From Chthoniobacterales bacterium (lineage in GTDB: Bacteria > Verrucomicrobiota > Verrucomicrobiia > Chthoniobacterales > UBA10450), in NCBI GenBank assembly GCA_013695905.1, contig JACCZQ010000488.1, positions 1-10,491 on the forward strand: 10,491 nt of DNA, read 5' to 3'. Shown piece by piece: positions 1 through 7,157 of this stretch. The translations under genes were made by a program, and so were the position numbers. How positions within the stretch are numbered: the stretch's first letter is position 1; every line of letters begins with the position of its first letter. The notes under the pieces were generated by a model, which saw only the letters and a program-made list of their open reading frames with translations, searched no databases and had not been told where the DNA came from.

Positions 1-3000
1 CTCTCCACCCTGGTTCAGACGCTCGGCGCGCCGGGTGACGCCTGGGCGGTTTGCCTGCGTGAAGCCGGGACAAACGCGCGCGAGCGCGTCCTGGCCCTCG
101 AGACCCTCGCGCGCCAAAGCGACGAACTGGCGGCCATGGATTTCACCTTCTTGTTCGACCGGGAACGCGACTTGTTCTCGATCGGCTTTAACGCGAGCGA
201 AAGCCGGCGCGACCTGAGCTTTTACGATCTGCTGGCGTCGGAGGCGCGGCTTTGCAGTTACGTCACGATTGCGCAGGGACAGGTGCCCCAGGATCACTGG
301 TTCGCACTCGGCCGCCTGCTCGTCGCCCCCCACGGCGAACCGATCCTCGTCTCATGGAGCGGATCGATGTTTGAGCATCTGATGCCGCTCCTGGTGATGC
401 CAAACTATGACAACACGTTGTTGGATCAGGCGTGTCGATCCGCGGTCCGACAACAGATCAACTATGGGCGGACGCGCGGGGTCCCGTGGGGTATTTCCGA
501 ATCGGGTTACAACCGGACGGATGTGCATCAAAATTATCAGTATCGCGCCTTTGGGGTCCCCGGGCTGGGTCTGAAACGCGGCTTGGCCGACGATCTCGTG
601 ATTGCACCTTATGCCAGTGCGCTGGCGCTAATGGTGGCGCCGCGGGAAGCGTGCGAAAACCTGCAGCGGCTCGCCTTTGAGGGGCAAGAGGGCGCTTACG
701 GTTTTTACGAGGCCATCGACTACACCCCGGCGCGGCTGCGTCCGGATGAGAAGAATGTCACGGTTCGTTCTTTCATGGCGCATCACCAGGGGATGAGCCT
801 GCTCGCGCTCGTCTATTTGTTACGCGACCGGCCGATGCAACGGCGTTTCATGTCTCTGCCGTTGCTGAAGGCAGCCGATTTATTGTTACAGGAACGGATC
901 CCGAAAGCCGAGGCCAACGTCCTGCCGGAAGACCTGGAAATGGACGAATCCCGGCAGCCTGTCGGTGGCGGCGACGACGGCATGCGGGTCGTCACGAATC
1001 CGAGCTCGCGCATACCCGAGGTTCACCTCTTGTCCAACGGTCGCTACCATATCGCGATCAGCAGCGCGGGCGGCGGCTACAGTCGCTGGCGGGATCTGGC
1101 GGTGACCCGTTGGCGCGAAGACGCGACGCGCGATTGCTGGGGAACGTTTATTTATTTGCGCGATGTGGAGACGGGAGAATTCTGGTCCACGGCGTTTCAA
1201 CCCACGCTTCGCGCCACGCAGGGCTACGAGGCGATTTTTACCCAGGCGCGCGCGGAGTTCCGCCAGCGTCACTCCGGACTCGAACATCACACCGAGCTCT
1301 GTGTTTCGCCGGAAGACGACATCGAGTTGCGTCGCACCACGCTCGTCAACCACTCGCGGCGGACGCGCGTCATCGAGCTGACCAGCTACGCGGAGGTCGT
1401 CCTCGCGTCCCAGGCTTCGGACGAGTCGCATCCCGCTTTCAGTAATTTGTTCGTGCAAACGGAATTCCTGCGCGCTTCTTCTGCTCTGCTCTGCACCCGA
1501 CGGGCACGCTCCGAAGAGGAAAAGCCGCCCTGGCTGCTCCACCTGATGGTGGGGAAGGGTCCGGTCCACGGTGAGATTTCCTGCGAGACCGACCGCTTTA
1601 AATTTATCGGGCGCGGCGGATCGCTGTCGAACCCCGCGGCCATGCAGAGGGTCGCGCCGCTTTCCGACACGGCCGGCTCGGTCCTCGATCCCATCATTTC
1701 ACTCCGTCGCACGGTCACGTTGCAGCCGGATGAAACCGCCGTGATCGACTTCATTATCGGGGTCACGGAAACCGAAGAAAACGCGCACGCGCTCGTCGAG
1801 AAATATCAGCATTCGCGCATGGCCGATCGCGCTCTCGACCTGGCCTGGACGCATAGTCAGGTGGCCTTGCGTCAGCTCAACGCCACCGAAGCGGAAGCCC
1901 AGCTCTACGGGCGTCTGGCCGGTGCCATCATCTATGCCGACCCGGCCCGCCGCGCCAATCCCGGCATCCTGCTGGACAATCGGCGGGGCCAAAGCGGCCT
2001 CTGGAGCTATGGGATTTCAGGCGATACGCCGCTCGTGCTACTCCGGAGCGGCGAGCCGGAGAAGATCGAAATCGTGCGGCAGCTTATCCAGGCTCATTCC
2101 TATTGGCGCGCGAAAGGGCTGGCCGTCGAGCTGGTCATTTTGAACGAGGATGCTTCGGTTTATCGCCAGTCCTTGCAGGAGCAGATCACCAATTTAGTGG
2201 CCGCCGCCAATCAAGCGCAAATCCTGGACAAGCCCGGCGGCATCTTCGTCCGGCGACTCGAGCAAATTCCCAATGACGGCCGGGTGCTGCTGCAATCCGT
2301 GGCCCGGATCGTTCTCGACGACCAGCATGGATCACTCCTGGAACAACTGGAGCACCTCAGCGTTCTGGAGCCGTTGATCCCGGCGCTCACGACCCGTCCC
2401 GGGCGGCCCGAGTCGGCGCCGCCGCTCGCTCCGCGCGAGTTGACGTTTCACAACGGTTTCGGCGGTTTTACCCCGGATGGCCACGAGTATGTCATCACGC
2501 TTCACCCCGGCCAGAACACGCCCGCTCCGTGGGTCAACGTGCTGGCGAATCCATCGTTCGGGACCGTCGTTTCCGAAAGCGGGAGCGCCTACACGTGGGC
2601 TGAGAACGCCCATGAATTCCGACTCACGCCCTGGCACAACGACCCCGTTCAAGACACCACTGGCGAAGCCTTTTACATTCGTGACGAAGAGACCGGGCAA
2701 TTCTGGTCGCCAACCCCGGGGCCCGCGCGTGGCGCCACCCCGTACGTCATTCGTCACGGTTTCGGTTACACCGTCTTCGAGCACTTCGAGCACGGCATCG
2801 TCTCCGAGTTTTGGGTTTACGTGGCCATGGACGCGTCGATCAAGCTCACCAACTTGAAGTTGCGCAATGTCTCGGGCCGTCCGCGACGGTTGTCCGTGAC
2901 CGGTTACTGCGAATGGGTCCTGGGTGACCTGCGGCACAAGACCCTGCTCAATGTGCAGACAGAAGTGGATCTGAAGACCGGCGCCCTGCTGGCCCGCAAT

Positions 3001-4839
3001 TTTTACAACACCGAATTCCCGGATCGCATCGTGTTCTTCGATGTGACCGACCCGAGCCGCACCCTGACCGGAAGCCGCAAGGAATTTCTCGGACGGAACG
3101 GCAGCCTTGCGCAACCCGCGGCCCTGCGGCGCACGCGCCTCTCCGGCAAAGTCGGGGCCGGGCTCGATCCCTGCGGCGCGTTGCAGGTCGCTTTCGATCT
3201 GGCGGACGGGCAGGAACGAGAGACAAGGTTCCGCCTCGGGGTTGGTCGCACCGCGGGCGAAGTGCAGCATCAGATTCAACATTTTCGCAGGGCGGAAGCC
3301 AGCGCCGTTGCCCTCGATGGGGTCCATCAGTTTTGGAACCGCACCCTCGGCGCCGTGAACGTGGACACTCCCGACCCCGCCGTGAATGTGATGGCGAACG
3401 GTTGGTTGTTATATCAGACGCTGGGCTGCCGGCTGTGGGGCCGGACCGGATTCTACCAGTCCGGCGGCGCCTATGGGTTCCGCGATCAGTTGCAGGATGT
3501 CATGGCGCTGGTGCATGCCGAGCCCGCCCTCACCCGCGAGCATTTGCTCCGTGCCGCCGCGCATCAGTTCCGCGAAGGCGACGTGCAGCATTGGTGGCAT
3601 CCACCCGCCGGCCGGGGTGTCCGAACGCATTTCTCCGACGACTATCTCTGGCTCCCTTTCGTCACCTGCCGCTACGTCTCCTGTGTCGCGGATACCGGCG
3701 TGCTCGACGAAGAGATTCCGTTCCTCGAGGCCCGGCCGGTGATGCCGGAAGAGGAAGCCTATTACGATCTGCCCAACCTCTCCCAGGAGTCGGCCACGCT
3801 CTACCAACATTGCGTGCGCGCCATCGAGCACGGCCTGAAATTCGGCGTCCACGGCCTGCCGTTGATCGGGAGCGGCGATTGGAACGACGGCATGAACATG
3901 GTGGGAAATGAAGGCCGCGGCGAAAGTGTCTGGCTGGCCTTTTTTCTTTACGATGTGCTCACGCAATTCGCCGAGCTGGCGCGGACGCGACAAGACCTCG
4001 CCTTCGCGGAACGCTGCCTCTCCCAGGCAGAGGAATTACAAAAGAACATCGAGGCAAACGCCTGGGACGGTCAGTGGTATCGCCGCGCCTATTTTGACAA
4101 CGGGGAGCCGCTTGGTTCCCAGACCAATCCCGAATGTCAGATCGATTCCCTGCCCCAAAGCTGGTCCGTGCTCAGTGGCGCTGGCAATCCCGACCGTGCC
4201 CGACAGGCCATGGAAGCCGTCGAGCAACGTTTGATCCGGCGCGAGGCAAAATTGGTCCAGCTCTTCGATCCGCCCTTTGATCGCTCGTCGTTAAATCCTG
4301 GCTACATCAAGGGCTACATCCCCGGGGTGCGCGAGAATGGCGGCCAGTACACCCACGGCGCCATCTGGACCGCCATGGCCTTCGCCCTCCTCGGCGATAA
4401 TGAGCGCGCCTGGGAACTCTTCGATCTGCTGAACCCGGTCCATCACGGCGGCACCCCCGAGCAAATCGCCACCTACAGAGTCGAACCCTACGTCGTGGCC
4501 GCCGACGTCTATGCCGTGGCTCCGCACATTGGCCGGGGGGGCTGGACATGGTACACCGGATCATCCGGCTGGATGTACCGGCTCCTGGTCGAAACACTGC
4601 TGGGCGTGACACTGGAGGGCGACAAATTGCGTCTCATCCCTCGTTTCCCGGCAGGCTGGACCACCTACAAAGTTCACTATCGCTTCCGGCACACCGTGTA
4701 TCACATCACCATCTCCCGGCTCGCTGAGGGGCCGGCTCTCACGCATAAACTATCTCTTGACGGGCAGGCCCTGGCCGGAGAAACGATCCCGTTGCTGGAC
4801 GATCACACCGAACACTTCGTCGAAATGCAGGTCCGGTGA
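1..4839 (+). CDS. ndvB: Cyclic beta-1,2-glucan synthase (NdvB/ChvB type), C-terminal 1612 residues, 5' end outside window
   Basis: Frame 1 is open from the first base to TGA at 4837-4839, so the ATG at 136 is internal. Full-length family members have about 2800 residues: an N-terminal membrane GT84 transferase, a glycoamylase-like cyclisation region, and a C-terminal GH94 phosphorylase-like part. The GT84 part is outside the window. Visible in order are the glycoamylase-like domain (about residues 40-310, with conserved PWGISESGYN and GFYEAIDYTP, whose E167 and E237 are candidate catalytic acids), two related beta-sandwich units (about 325-600 and 810-1090, each with the pattern Y/F-I-R-D-x-E-T-G-x-F-W-S), and the (alpha/alpha)6 GH94 domain (about 1110-1530) with the GDWNDG motif at residues 1292-1297, where the general acid lies in this family. 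By family knowledge it makes and trims cyclic beta-1,2-glucan for the periplasm. No frameshift is seen. Another beta-glucan linkage is possible, since specificity cannot be read here. Confidence 0.93.
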   Translation, partial: LSTLVQTLGAPGDAWAVCLREAGTNARERVLALETLARQSDELAAMDFTFLFDRERDLFSIGFNASESRRDLSFYDLLASEARLCSYVTIAQGQVPQDHWFALGRLLVAPHGEPILVSWSGSMFEHLMPLLVMPNYDNTLLDQACRSAVRQQINYGRTRGVPWGISESGYNRTDVHQNYQYRAFGVPGLGLKRGLADDLVIAPYASALALMVAPREACENLQRLAFEGQEGAYGFYEAIDYTPARLRPDEKNVTVRSFMAHHQGMSLLALVYLLRDRPMQRRFMSLPLLKAADLLLQERIPKAEANVLPEDLEMDESRQPVGGGDDGMRVVTNPSSRIPEVHLLSNGRYHIAISSAGGGYSRWRDLAVTRWREDATRDCWGTFIYLRDVETGEFWSTAFQPTLRATQGYEAIFTQARAEFRQRHSGLEHHTELCVSPEDDIELRRTTLVNHSRRTRVIELTSYAEVVLASQASDESHPAFSNLFVQTEFLRASSALLCTRRARSEEEKPPWLLHLMVGKGPVHGEISCETDRFKFIGRGGSLSNPAAMQRVAPLSDTAGSVLDPIISLRRTVTLQPDETAVIDFIIGVTETEENAHALVEKYQHSRMADRALDLAWTHSQVALRQLNATEAEAQLYGRLAGAIIYADPARRANPGILLDNRRGQSGLWSYGISGDTPLVLLRSGEPEKIEIVRQLIQAHSYWRAKGLAVELVILNEDASVYRQSLQEQITNLVAAANQAQILDKPGGIFVRRLEQIPNDGRVLLQSVARIVLDDQHGSLLEQLEHLSVLEPLIPALTTRPGRPESAPPLAPRELTFHNGFGGFTPDGHEYVITLHPGQNTPAPWVNVLANPSFGTVVSESGSAYTWAENAHEFRLTPWHNDPVQDTTGEAFYIRDEETGQFWSPTPGPARGATPYVIRHGFGYTVFEHFEHGIVSEFWVYVAMDASIKLTNLKLRNVSGRPRRLSVTGYCEWVLGDLRHKTLLNVQTEVDLKTGALLARNFYNTEFPDRIVFFDVTDPSRTLTGSRKEFLGRNGSLAQPAALRRTRLSGKVGAGLDPCGALQVAFDLADGQERETRFRLGVGRTAGEVQHQIQHFRRAEASAVALDGVHQFWNRTLGAVNVDTPDPAVNVMANGWLLYQTLGCRLWGRTGFYQSGGAYGFRDQLQDVMALVHAEPALTREHLLRAAAHQFREGDVQHWWHPPAGRGVRTHFSDDYLWLPFVTCRYVSCVADTGVLDEEIPFLEARPVMPEEEAYYDLPNLSQESATLYQHCVRAIEHGLKFGVHGLPLIGSGDWNDGMNMVGNEGRGESVWLAFFLYDVLTQFAELARTRQDLAFAERCLSQAEELQKNIEANAWDGQWYRRAYFDNGEPLGSQTNPECQIDSLPQSWSVLSGAGNPDRARQAMEAVEQRLIRREAKLVQLFDPPFDRSSLNPGYIKGYIPGVRENGGQYTHGAIWTAMAFALLGDNERAWELFDLLNPVHHGGTPEQIATYRVEPYVVAADVYAVAPHIGRGGWTWYTGSSGWMYRLLVETLLGVTLEGDKLRLIPRFPAGWTTYKVHYRFRHTVYHITISRLAEGPALTHKLSLDGQALAGETIPLLDDHTEHFVEMQVR

Positions 4840-4903
4840 GCACCTCCAGAAAAAGCCGGCCCTCGTTTGCCGCGCGCCGCGATCCGCGCATAGTAAACGC
4901 CGT

Positions 4904-4932
4904 TTGATGAACATCAGGAGAGACACGATAAA
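4904..4932 (+). promoter_or_regulatory. Possible sigma70-type promoter for the tRNA-Ala
   Basis: TTGATG at 4904-4909 and GATAAA at 4927-4932 are separated by exactly 17 bases and lie about 60 bases upstream of the tRNA. The -35 region overlaps a small inverted repeat, TGATG-AA-CATCA. The match is partial and no other promoter in the window is available for comparison, so this is only a candidate. The rest of the 151-base gap after the glucan synthase gene (4840-4990) shows no ORF with family features and no clear terminator hairpin with a T run. Confidence 0.3.
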
Positions 4933-4990
4933 AGCGCTGGAAGAAACGGATTTCGGCGGTGTCTCCGTGGAATGTTTTCATAGATAATTC

Positions 4991-5063
4991 GGGGTCTTAG
5001 CTCAGTTGGTAGAGCGCCTCAATGGCATTGAGGAGGTCAGGGGTTCGATTCCCCTAGGCTCCA
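4991..5063 (+). tRNA. tRNA-Ala, anticodon GGC
   Basis: A complete cloverleaf can be folded. The acceptor stem GGGGTCT pairs with AGGCTCC and contains the G3:U70 wobble that marks alanine tRNAs. The anticodon stem CCTCA/TGAGG encloses the loop ATGGCAT, with anticodon GGC at 5024-5026. The T arm has GGTTCGATTCC, and the D arm has the usual AGCTCAGTTGGTAGAGC. The discriminator base is A at 5063. CCA is not encoded, since TTT follows. The variable loop is short, as expected for a class I tRNA. It sits between a stable biosynthetic gene and a mosaic of accessory fragments, which fits use as an integration hotspot, although no second copy of its 3' end is visible in the window. Confidence 0.97.
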
Positions 5064-5105
5064 TTTTCTTCGCCCAGCCGCCGCGGACCGTTGTCGCCGG
5101 GCAGC

Positions 5106-5289
5106 GAGTTGCCATTTTCATTTTTGGCAACGTTTCTGTAGGGTCGGAGGCATGAAGGCTCTCTCCCTCTTCGTCGTTGTTCTGCTGACCTGCGGATCGT
5201 TTGCGCATGCAAAAACATCGCTGCTCCTGATCGGCAACAAGTCGGAGGACACGCTCTCGTTCGTGAACACCGCGGCGCTGAAGGAGATG
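5106..5289 (+). repeat. Direct repeat copy 1 (184 bp): leader, RBS, signal peptide and start of a YVTN-propeller gene
   Basis: This segment matches 7157-7340 at a constant offset of 2051 bases, with 6 substitutions and no indels by hand alignment. The first 96 bases (5106-5201), which include the non-coding leader, are identical. Differences fall at about 5202, 5208, 5217, 5275, 5282 and 5287, and the last three sit close to where the similarity stops. The copy starts 42 bases after the tRNA. Identical leader with slightly diverged coding sequence suggests a fairly recent duplication or gene conversion. Confidence 0.95.
5108..5131. promoter_or_regulatory. Hairpin or operator-like inverted repeat in the leader (copy 1; copy 2 at 7159-7182)
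   Basis: GTTGCCA at 5108-5114 is perfectly complementary to TGGCAAC at 5125-5131, with a 10-base T-rich loop. It ends 20 bases before the ATG of the downstream gene. No T run follows the 3' arm, so it is not a typical terminator on the plus strand. Because it is preserved without change in both copies, it may be a regulator binding site or a 5' UTR structure. Function is not known. Confidence 0.4.
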
Positions 5290-5523
5290 ATCGAGATTCT
5301 TCGCGGCCAAGAGCAGCACCGTCGCGCGGAGGCGAAGCGCAGGTTAGACGCTGCAATCCGCGCAAGCAAAGCCCCGAAGGGAAGAAAAATAATTGGACGC
5401 CCGATCCGCGAGAATATCGGAGACCCTCTTGTGCAAAAAGCATTGGAAGGTTTCGGCTTTCAGACGGCTAGTGAGAATGTCATCCCGCCATCGGCGCAGC
5501 CGGACCCCCGCACCGATGAATAG
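5152..5523 (+). CDS. Chimeric predicted secreted protein: YVTN signal peptide and N-terminus fused to an unrelated basic tail (123 aa)
   Basis: The first 43 or so residues are nearly identical to the start of the YVTN protein at 7203: a Lys-containing n-region, a hydrophobic core ALSLFVVVLLTCGS, then AHA as a plausible signal peptidase I site, followed by KTSLLLIGNKSEDTLSFVNT. After about residue 44 the match ends and a charged tail begins (EMIEILRGQEQHRRAEAKRR, then SKAPKGRKIIGRPIRENIGD) that has no propeller repeats. I do not recognise this tail. The join is in frame and the ORF ends at TAG 5521-5523. GGAGG at 5146-5150 lies one base from the ATG, exactly as in copy 2; AGGG at 5140-5143 is an alternative Shine-Dalgarno. 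It could be a functional small exported protein or an accidental product of the rearrangement, with the tail being a fragment of another gene. Confidence 0.55.
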   Translation: MKALSLFVVVLLTCGSFAHAKTSLLLIGNKSEDTLSFVNTAALKEMIEILRGQEQHRRAEAKRRLDAAIRASKAPKGRKIIGRPIRENIGDPLVQKALEGFGFQTASENVIPPSAQPDPRTDE

Positions 5524-5540
5524 GTCGCACTGCAGAGGTG

Positions 5541-5630
5541 TCAGGCCAGGATTTGAACATCGTAGCCACACCCACGGGCGTGCTCGTCGCGGAGGTGGCG
5601 GATTTCAGCGAGGATTTCGTTTTCGTTCAT
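5541..5630 (-). pseudogene. Remnant of small PIN-partner (antitoxin-like) gene, cut by a stop codon
   Basis: The 29-residue minus-strand frame starts MNENEILAEIRHLRDEHARG and continues CGYDVQILA before TGA. In the same frame HL follows the stop, so a CGA-to-TGA change would explain the truncation. Its core aligns without gaps to the protein at 6526-6720: IRHLRDEHARGCGYD against LRKVRRKLSAECNHD, followed by ARHL against GRRL. Its ATG overlaps the TGA of the upstream remnant as TGATG, a sign of a former operon. The toxin or antitoxin label comes from its position next to a PIN remnant, not from a recognised antitoxin fold. Confidence 0.5.
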
Positions 5631-5829
5631 CACGACCTCGGCGGTTCTTCGCGGAGGATGCACGATTTTTCGGCACCTGCGGGAGAGTGCGGGGCGGCGG
5701 GGCACAGGTGCGCGTTGAGAAGCGCGATGCGTCGCGGCGTGTGAGCGTGGCGAGTTTGCGGCTGGTTTCTTCGCGCAAGCAGCGGGACATTTCCACCGCC
5801 TTAAAGGTCTTGGTCGGCGTCGTGGGCAT
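5630..5829 (-). pseudogene. Frameshifted small gene of the degraded PIN cassette
   Basis: The minus-strand start gives MPTTPTKTFKAVEMSRCLRE, then ETSRKLATLTRRD. At about 5730 the sensible reading moves to another frame with RIALLNAHLCPAAPH and ends with TGA at 5632-5630. The distance from ATG to this TGA is not a multiple of three, which supports one indel. The ATG lies inside the 3' end of the upstream PIN remnant, and the TGA overlaps the ATG of the next small gene, so the three minus-strand pieces were probably one operon. The pattern of a leading Arg-rich helix followed by LxNAHL resembles small helical partners of PIN genes, but I cannot name the family. Confidence 0.5.
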
Positions 5830-6020
5830 GGATCAATTCTTTCGGGCTGACGATACGGACGGGCGGATAGCCACGCAAGAGGTTCGCCGCATTGAAACCG
5901 GCTTCGCGGGGGACATTGACGAGGTGCTTGAAATTCCAAACTTAAGAGATGACTCACGAAATGGACGGTGCAGATGGCGACGCGACGCGCGTCGTCCTCG
6001 AACTTTCGCGCCTTGTCAGC
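5801..6020 (-). pseudogene. C-terminal remnant of a PIN-domain (VapC-like) toxin
   Basis: Reading the minus strand from about 6020 gives ADKARKFEDDARRVAICTVH, FVSHLLS, then after an extra T at about 5938-5941 WNFKHLVNVPREAGFNAANL, LRGYPPVRIVSPKELI and TAA at 5803-5801. The block DARRVAICT, LLSWN and KHLVN aligns with DARHLALAT, LATWN and RHIAN of the intact PIN protein at 6053. The conserved acid and the WN pair near the active site are still visible, but the N-terminal half with its first acids is missing and one frameshift is needed. The remnant reaches to within about 35 bases of the start of the intact, divergent PIN gene. Confidence 0.7.
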
Positions 6021-6052
6021 GCAGGACGCGCGTTGCGATGATGGTGTAACCG

Positions 6053-6529
6053 ATGAGCCAGCTCATTTACATCGAAACAAGCATCCCGAGTTTCTACTAC
6101 GAAACGCGGTCGCGGGCGCAGTTTCAGGCCCGGCGGGAATGGACATGTGAATGGTGGGATGTCGCGCGGCTGCGGGATGAATTGGTGACTTCGCTCGCGG
6201 TCATTGCGGAGCTGGAGGAGGCACCGGCGGCGAAGCGGACGAAGTGCATCAAGCTGATTGACCCGCTGCCGCTGCTCCAATCCTCGGAGGCAGTGGATGA
6301 GATGGTCGCGGTTTATATGAAGCACAAGGTGATGCCGGGAGACGCGACGGGAGACGCGCGGCATCTGGCGCTCGCCACGTTTCACCGCTGTGCTATTCTC
6401 GCGACATGGAACTGTCGGCACATCGCCAACGCGAACAAGCGCGGTCACATCGAGAGTGTGAATGCGATGCTGGGCTACGAGACGCCGCTGCTGGTGACGC
6501 CATTTGAAATGCTGGAACTCGACGTATGA
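6053..6529 (+). CDS. PIN-domain ribonuclease, VapC-like toxin (158 aa)
   Basis: The protein opens with IYIETSIPSFYYE, the usual first strand of this PIN subgroup with Glu8 replacing the more common Asp. Further candidate metal ligands are E53 (in VIAELEE), D101 (in GDARHLALAT) and N120 (in ATWN), giving a full set of acidic or polar positions in the expected order. Length 158 is normal. PIN toxins are metal-dependent RNases, usually held inactive by a partner made from the same operon. The stop overlaps the start of the next gene as ATGA, so translation is probably coupled and that gene is the likely partner. No strong Shine-Dalgarno precedes the ATG. The 5' side abuts the remnant of a homologous PIN gene on the other strand. 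RNA target cannot be inferred. Confidence 0.85.
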   Translation: MSQLIYIETSIPSFYYETRSRAQFQARREWTCEWWDVARLRDELVTSLAVIAELEEAPAAKRTKCIKLIDPLPLLQSSEAVDEMVAVYMKHKVMPGDATGDARHLALATFHRCAILATWNCRHIANANKRGHIESVNAMLGYETPLLVTPFEMLELDV

Positions 6530-6720
6530 AGAAGACCGCAACAAAGACCGCGATACACGACGACGGACTGGAATGGCTGCGGAAAGTCCGCCGCAAGCTT
6601 TCCGCTGAATGTAACCACGACCCGTTCGAGATGGGCCGGCGTTTGCGCGAGCGGGAGAAGGAATTTTCAGGGCGCATTTTCCGAACGCAGCGCGTGCTGG
6701 TGCCTGCCGATGAGTCCTAG
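6526..6720 (+). CDS. Small putative partner (antitoxin) of the PIN protein (64 aa)
   Basis: This 64-residue basic protein begins MKKTATKTAIHDDGLEWLRK and contains VRRKLSAECNHDPFEMGRRL followed by a charged helix. It overlaps the PIN gene by four bases (ATGA), the common layout of toxin-antitoxin pairs, although here the putative antitoxin is second. Its central pattern, hydrophobic-R-x-hydrophobic-R then C-x-aromatic/His-D then R-x-L, recurs in the minus-strand remnant at 5541-5630, which sits in the same relative place in the older cassette. No classical DNA-binding domain such as AbrB or ribbon-helix-helix is recognisable. Assignment as antitoxin is by context only. Confidence 0.65.
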   Translation: MKKTATKTAIHDDGLEWLRKVRRKLSAECNHDPFEMGRRLREREKEFSGRIFRTQRVLVPADES

Positions 6721-6734
6721 AAAGCATCACGGGC

Positions 6735-7157
6735 GCGGCCACTGCACCGCGTGAAAGCAGGATGTTCTGCGGCTTGAGGTCGCGGTGAACGAATCCCTGG
6801 TCGTGCGCGTAGGCGAGAGCTTCGAGCGCGCCGAGGATGATCGGCTTGGCCTGCGCCAGCGACAGACGACCGTGGTCCTTGAGCATCAAGTCCCAGACAC
6901 TCCCGCCGTCGCAGAACTCCATGATGAAGTAGAAGACTGCGCCCGAAGCGCCGCTCTCCAGGACGCGGACGATGTTCGGGTGCTGGAGCTTCGCGGTGAC
7001 CGCGACCTCACGTTTGAACTTGTCGATGGCCTCGTCGTCCGCATCCACGCGGGAAAGCATGACTTTGACCGCGACAATGCTGCCGTCGGCACGGCGGGCG
7101 CGATACACCGCGCCGAATCCTCCACGGCCCGACTTCCGCTTCGATTTTGCAGCCGGG
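6735..7157 (-). pseudogene. Eukaryotic-type Ser/Thr protein kinase, N-lobe and catalytic loop only
   Basis: On the minus strand the glycine-rich loop GRGGFGAVYRA is followed by IVAVKVM (ATP-binding Lys), KFKREVAVTAKLQHPNIVRV (helix C Glu), FIMEFCDGGSVWDLM and HRDLKPQN (catalytic loop, plus-strand 6764-6787). The sequence then runs ILLSRGAVA and stops resembling a kinase; DFG, the activation segment and the rest of the C-lobe are absent. Upstream, GCKIEAEVG, the usual lead into the glycine loop, is in another frame, so one extra base at about 7127-7130 breaks the gene. The 5' side ends at the border of the 184-bp repeat. Cut at both ends and frameshifted, this cannot be an active kinase. It resembles PknB/Stk-type kinases. 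Confidence 0.85.

Noticed and set aside
886..3993. Long minus-strand ORFs (for example 886-1569, 2332-3327, 3409-3993) opposite the glucan synthase gene
   Set aside because: They lie fully antisense to a well-supported coding frame, have low-complexity Arg/Gly/Pro-rich translations and no family motifs. Such shadows are expected at high GC.
5393..6049. Plus-strand ORF of 218 residues before the PIN gene
   Set aside because: Its Arg-rich translation has no motif and it overlaps the minus-strand PIN cassette remnants, which have clear family signals.
5954..7108. A 384-residue minus-strand ORF beginning in the kinase
   Set aside because: Only its first part is kinase. It then runs antisense to the PIN gene and its partner, so the rest is an accidental extension and not a kinase with a new C-terminal domain.
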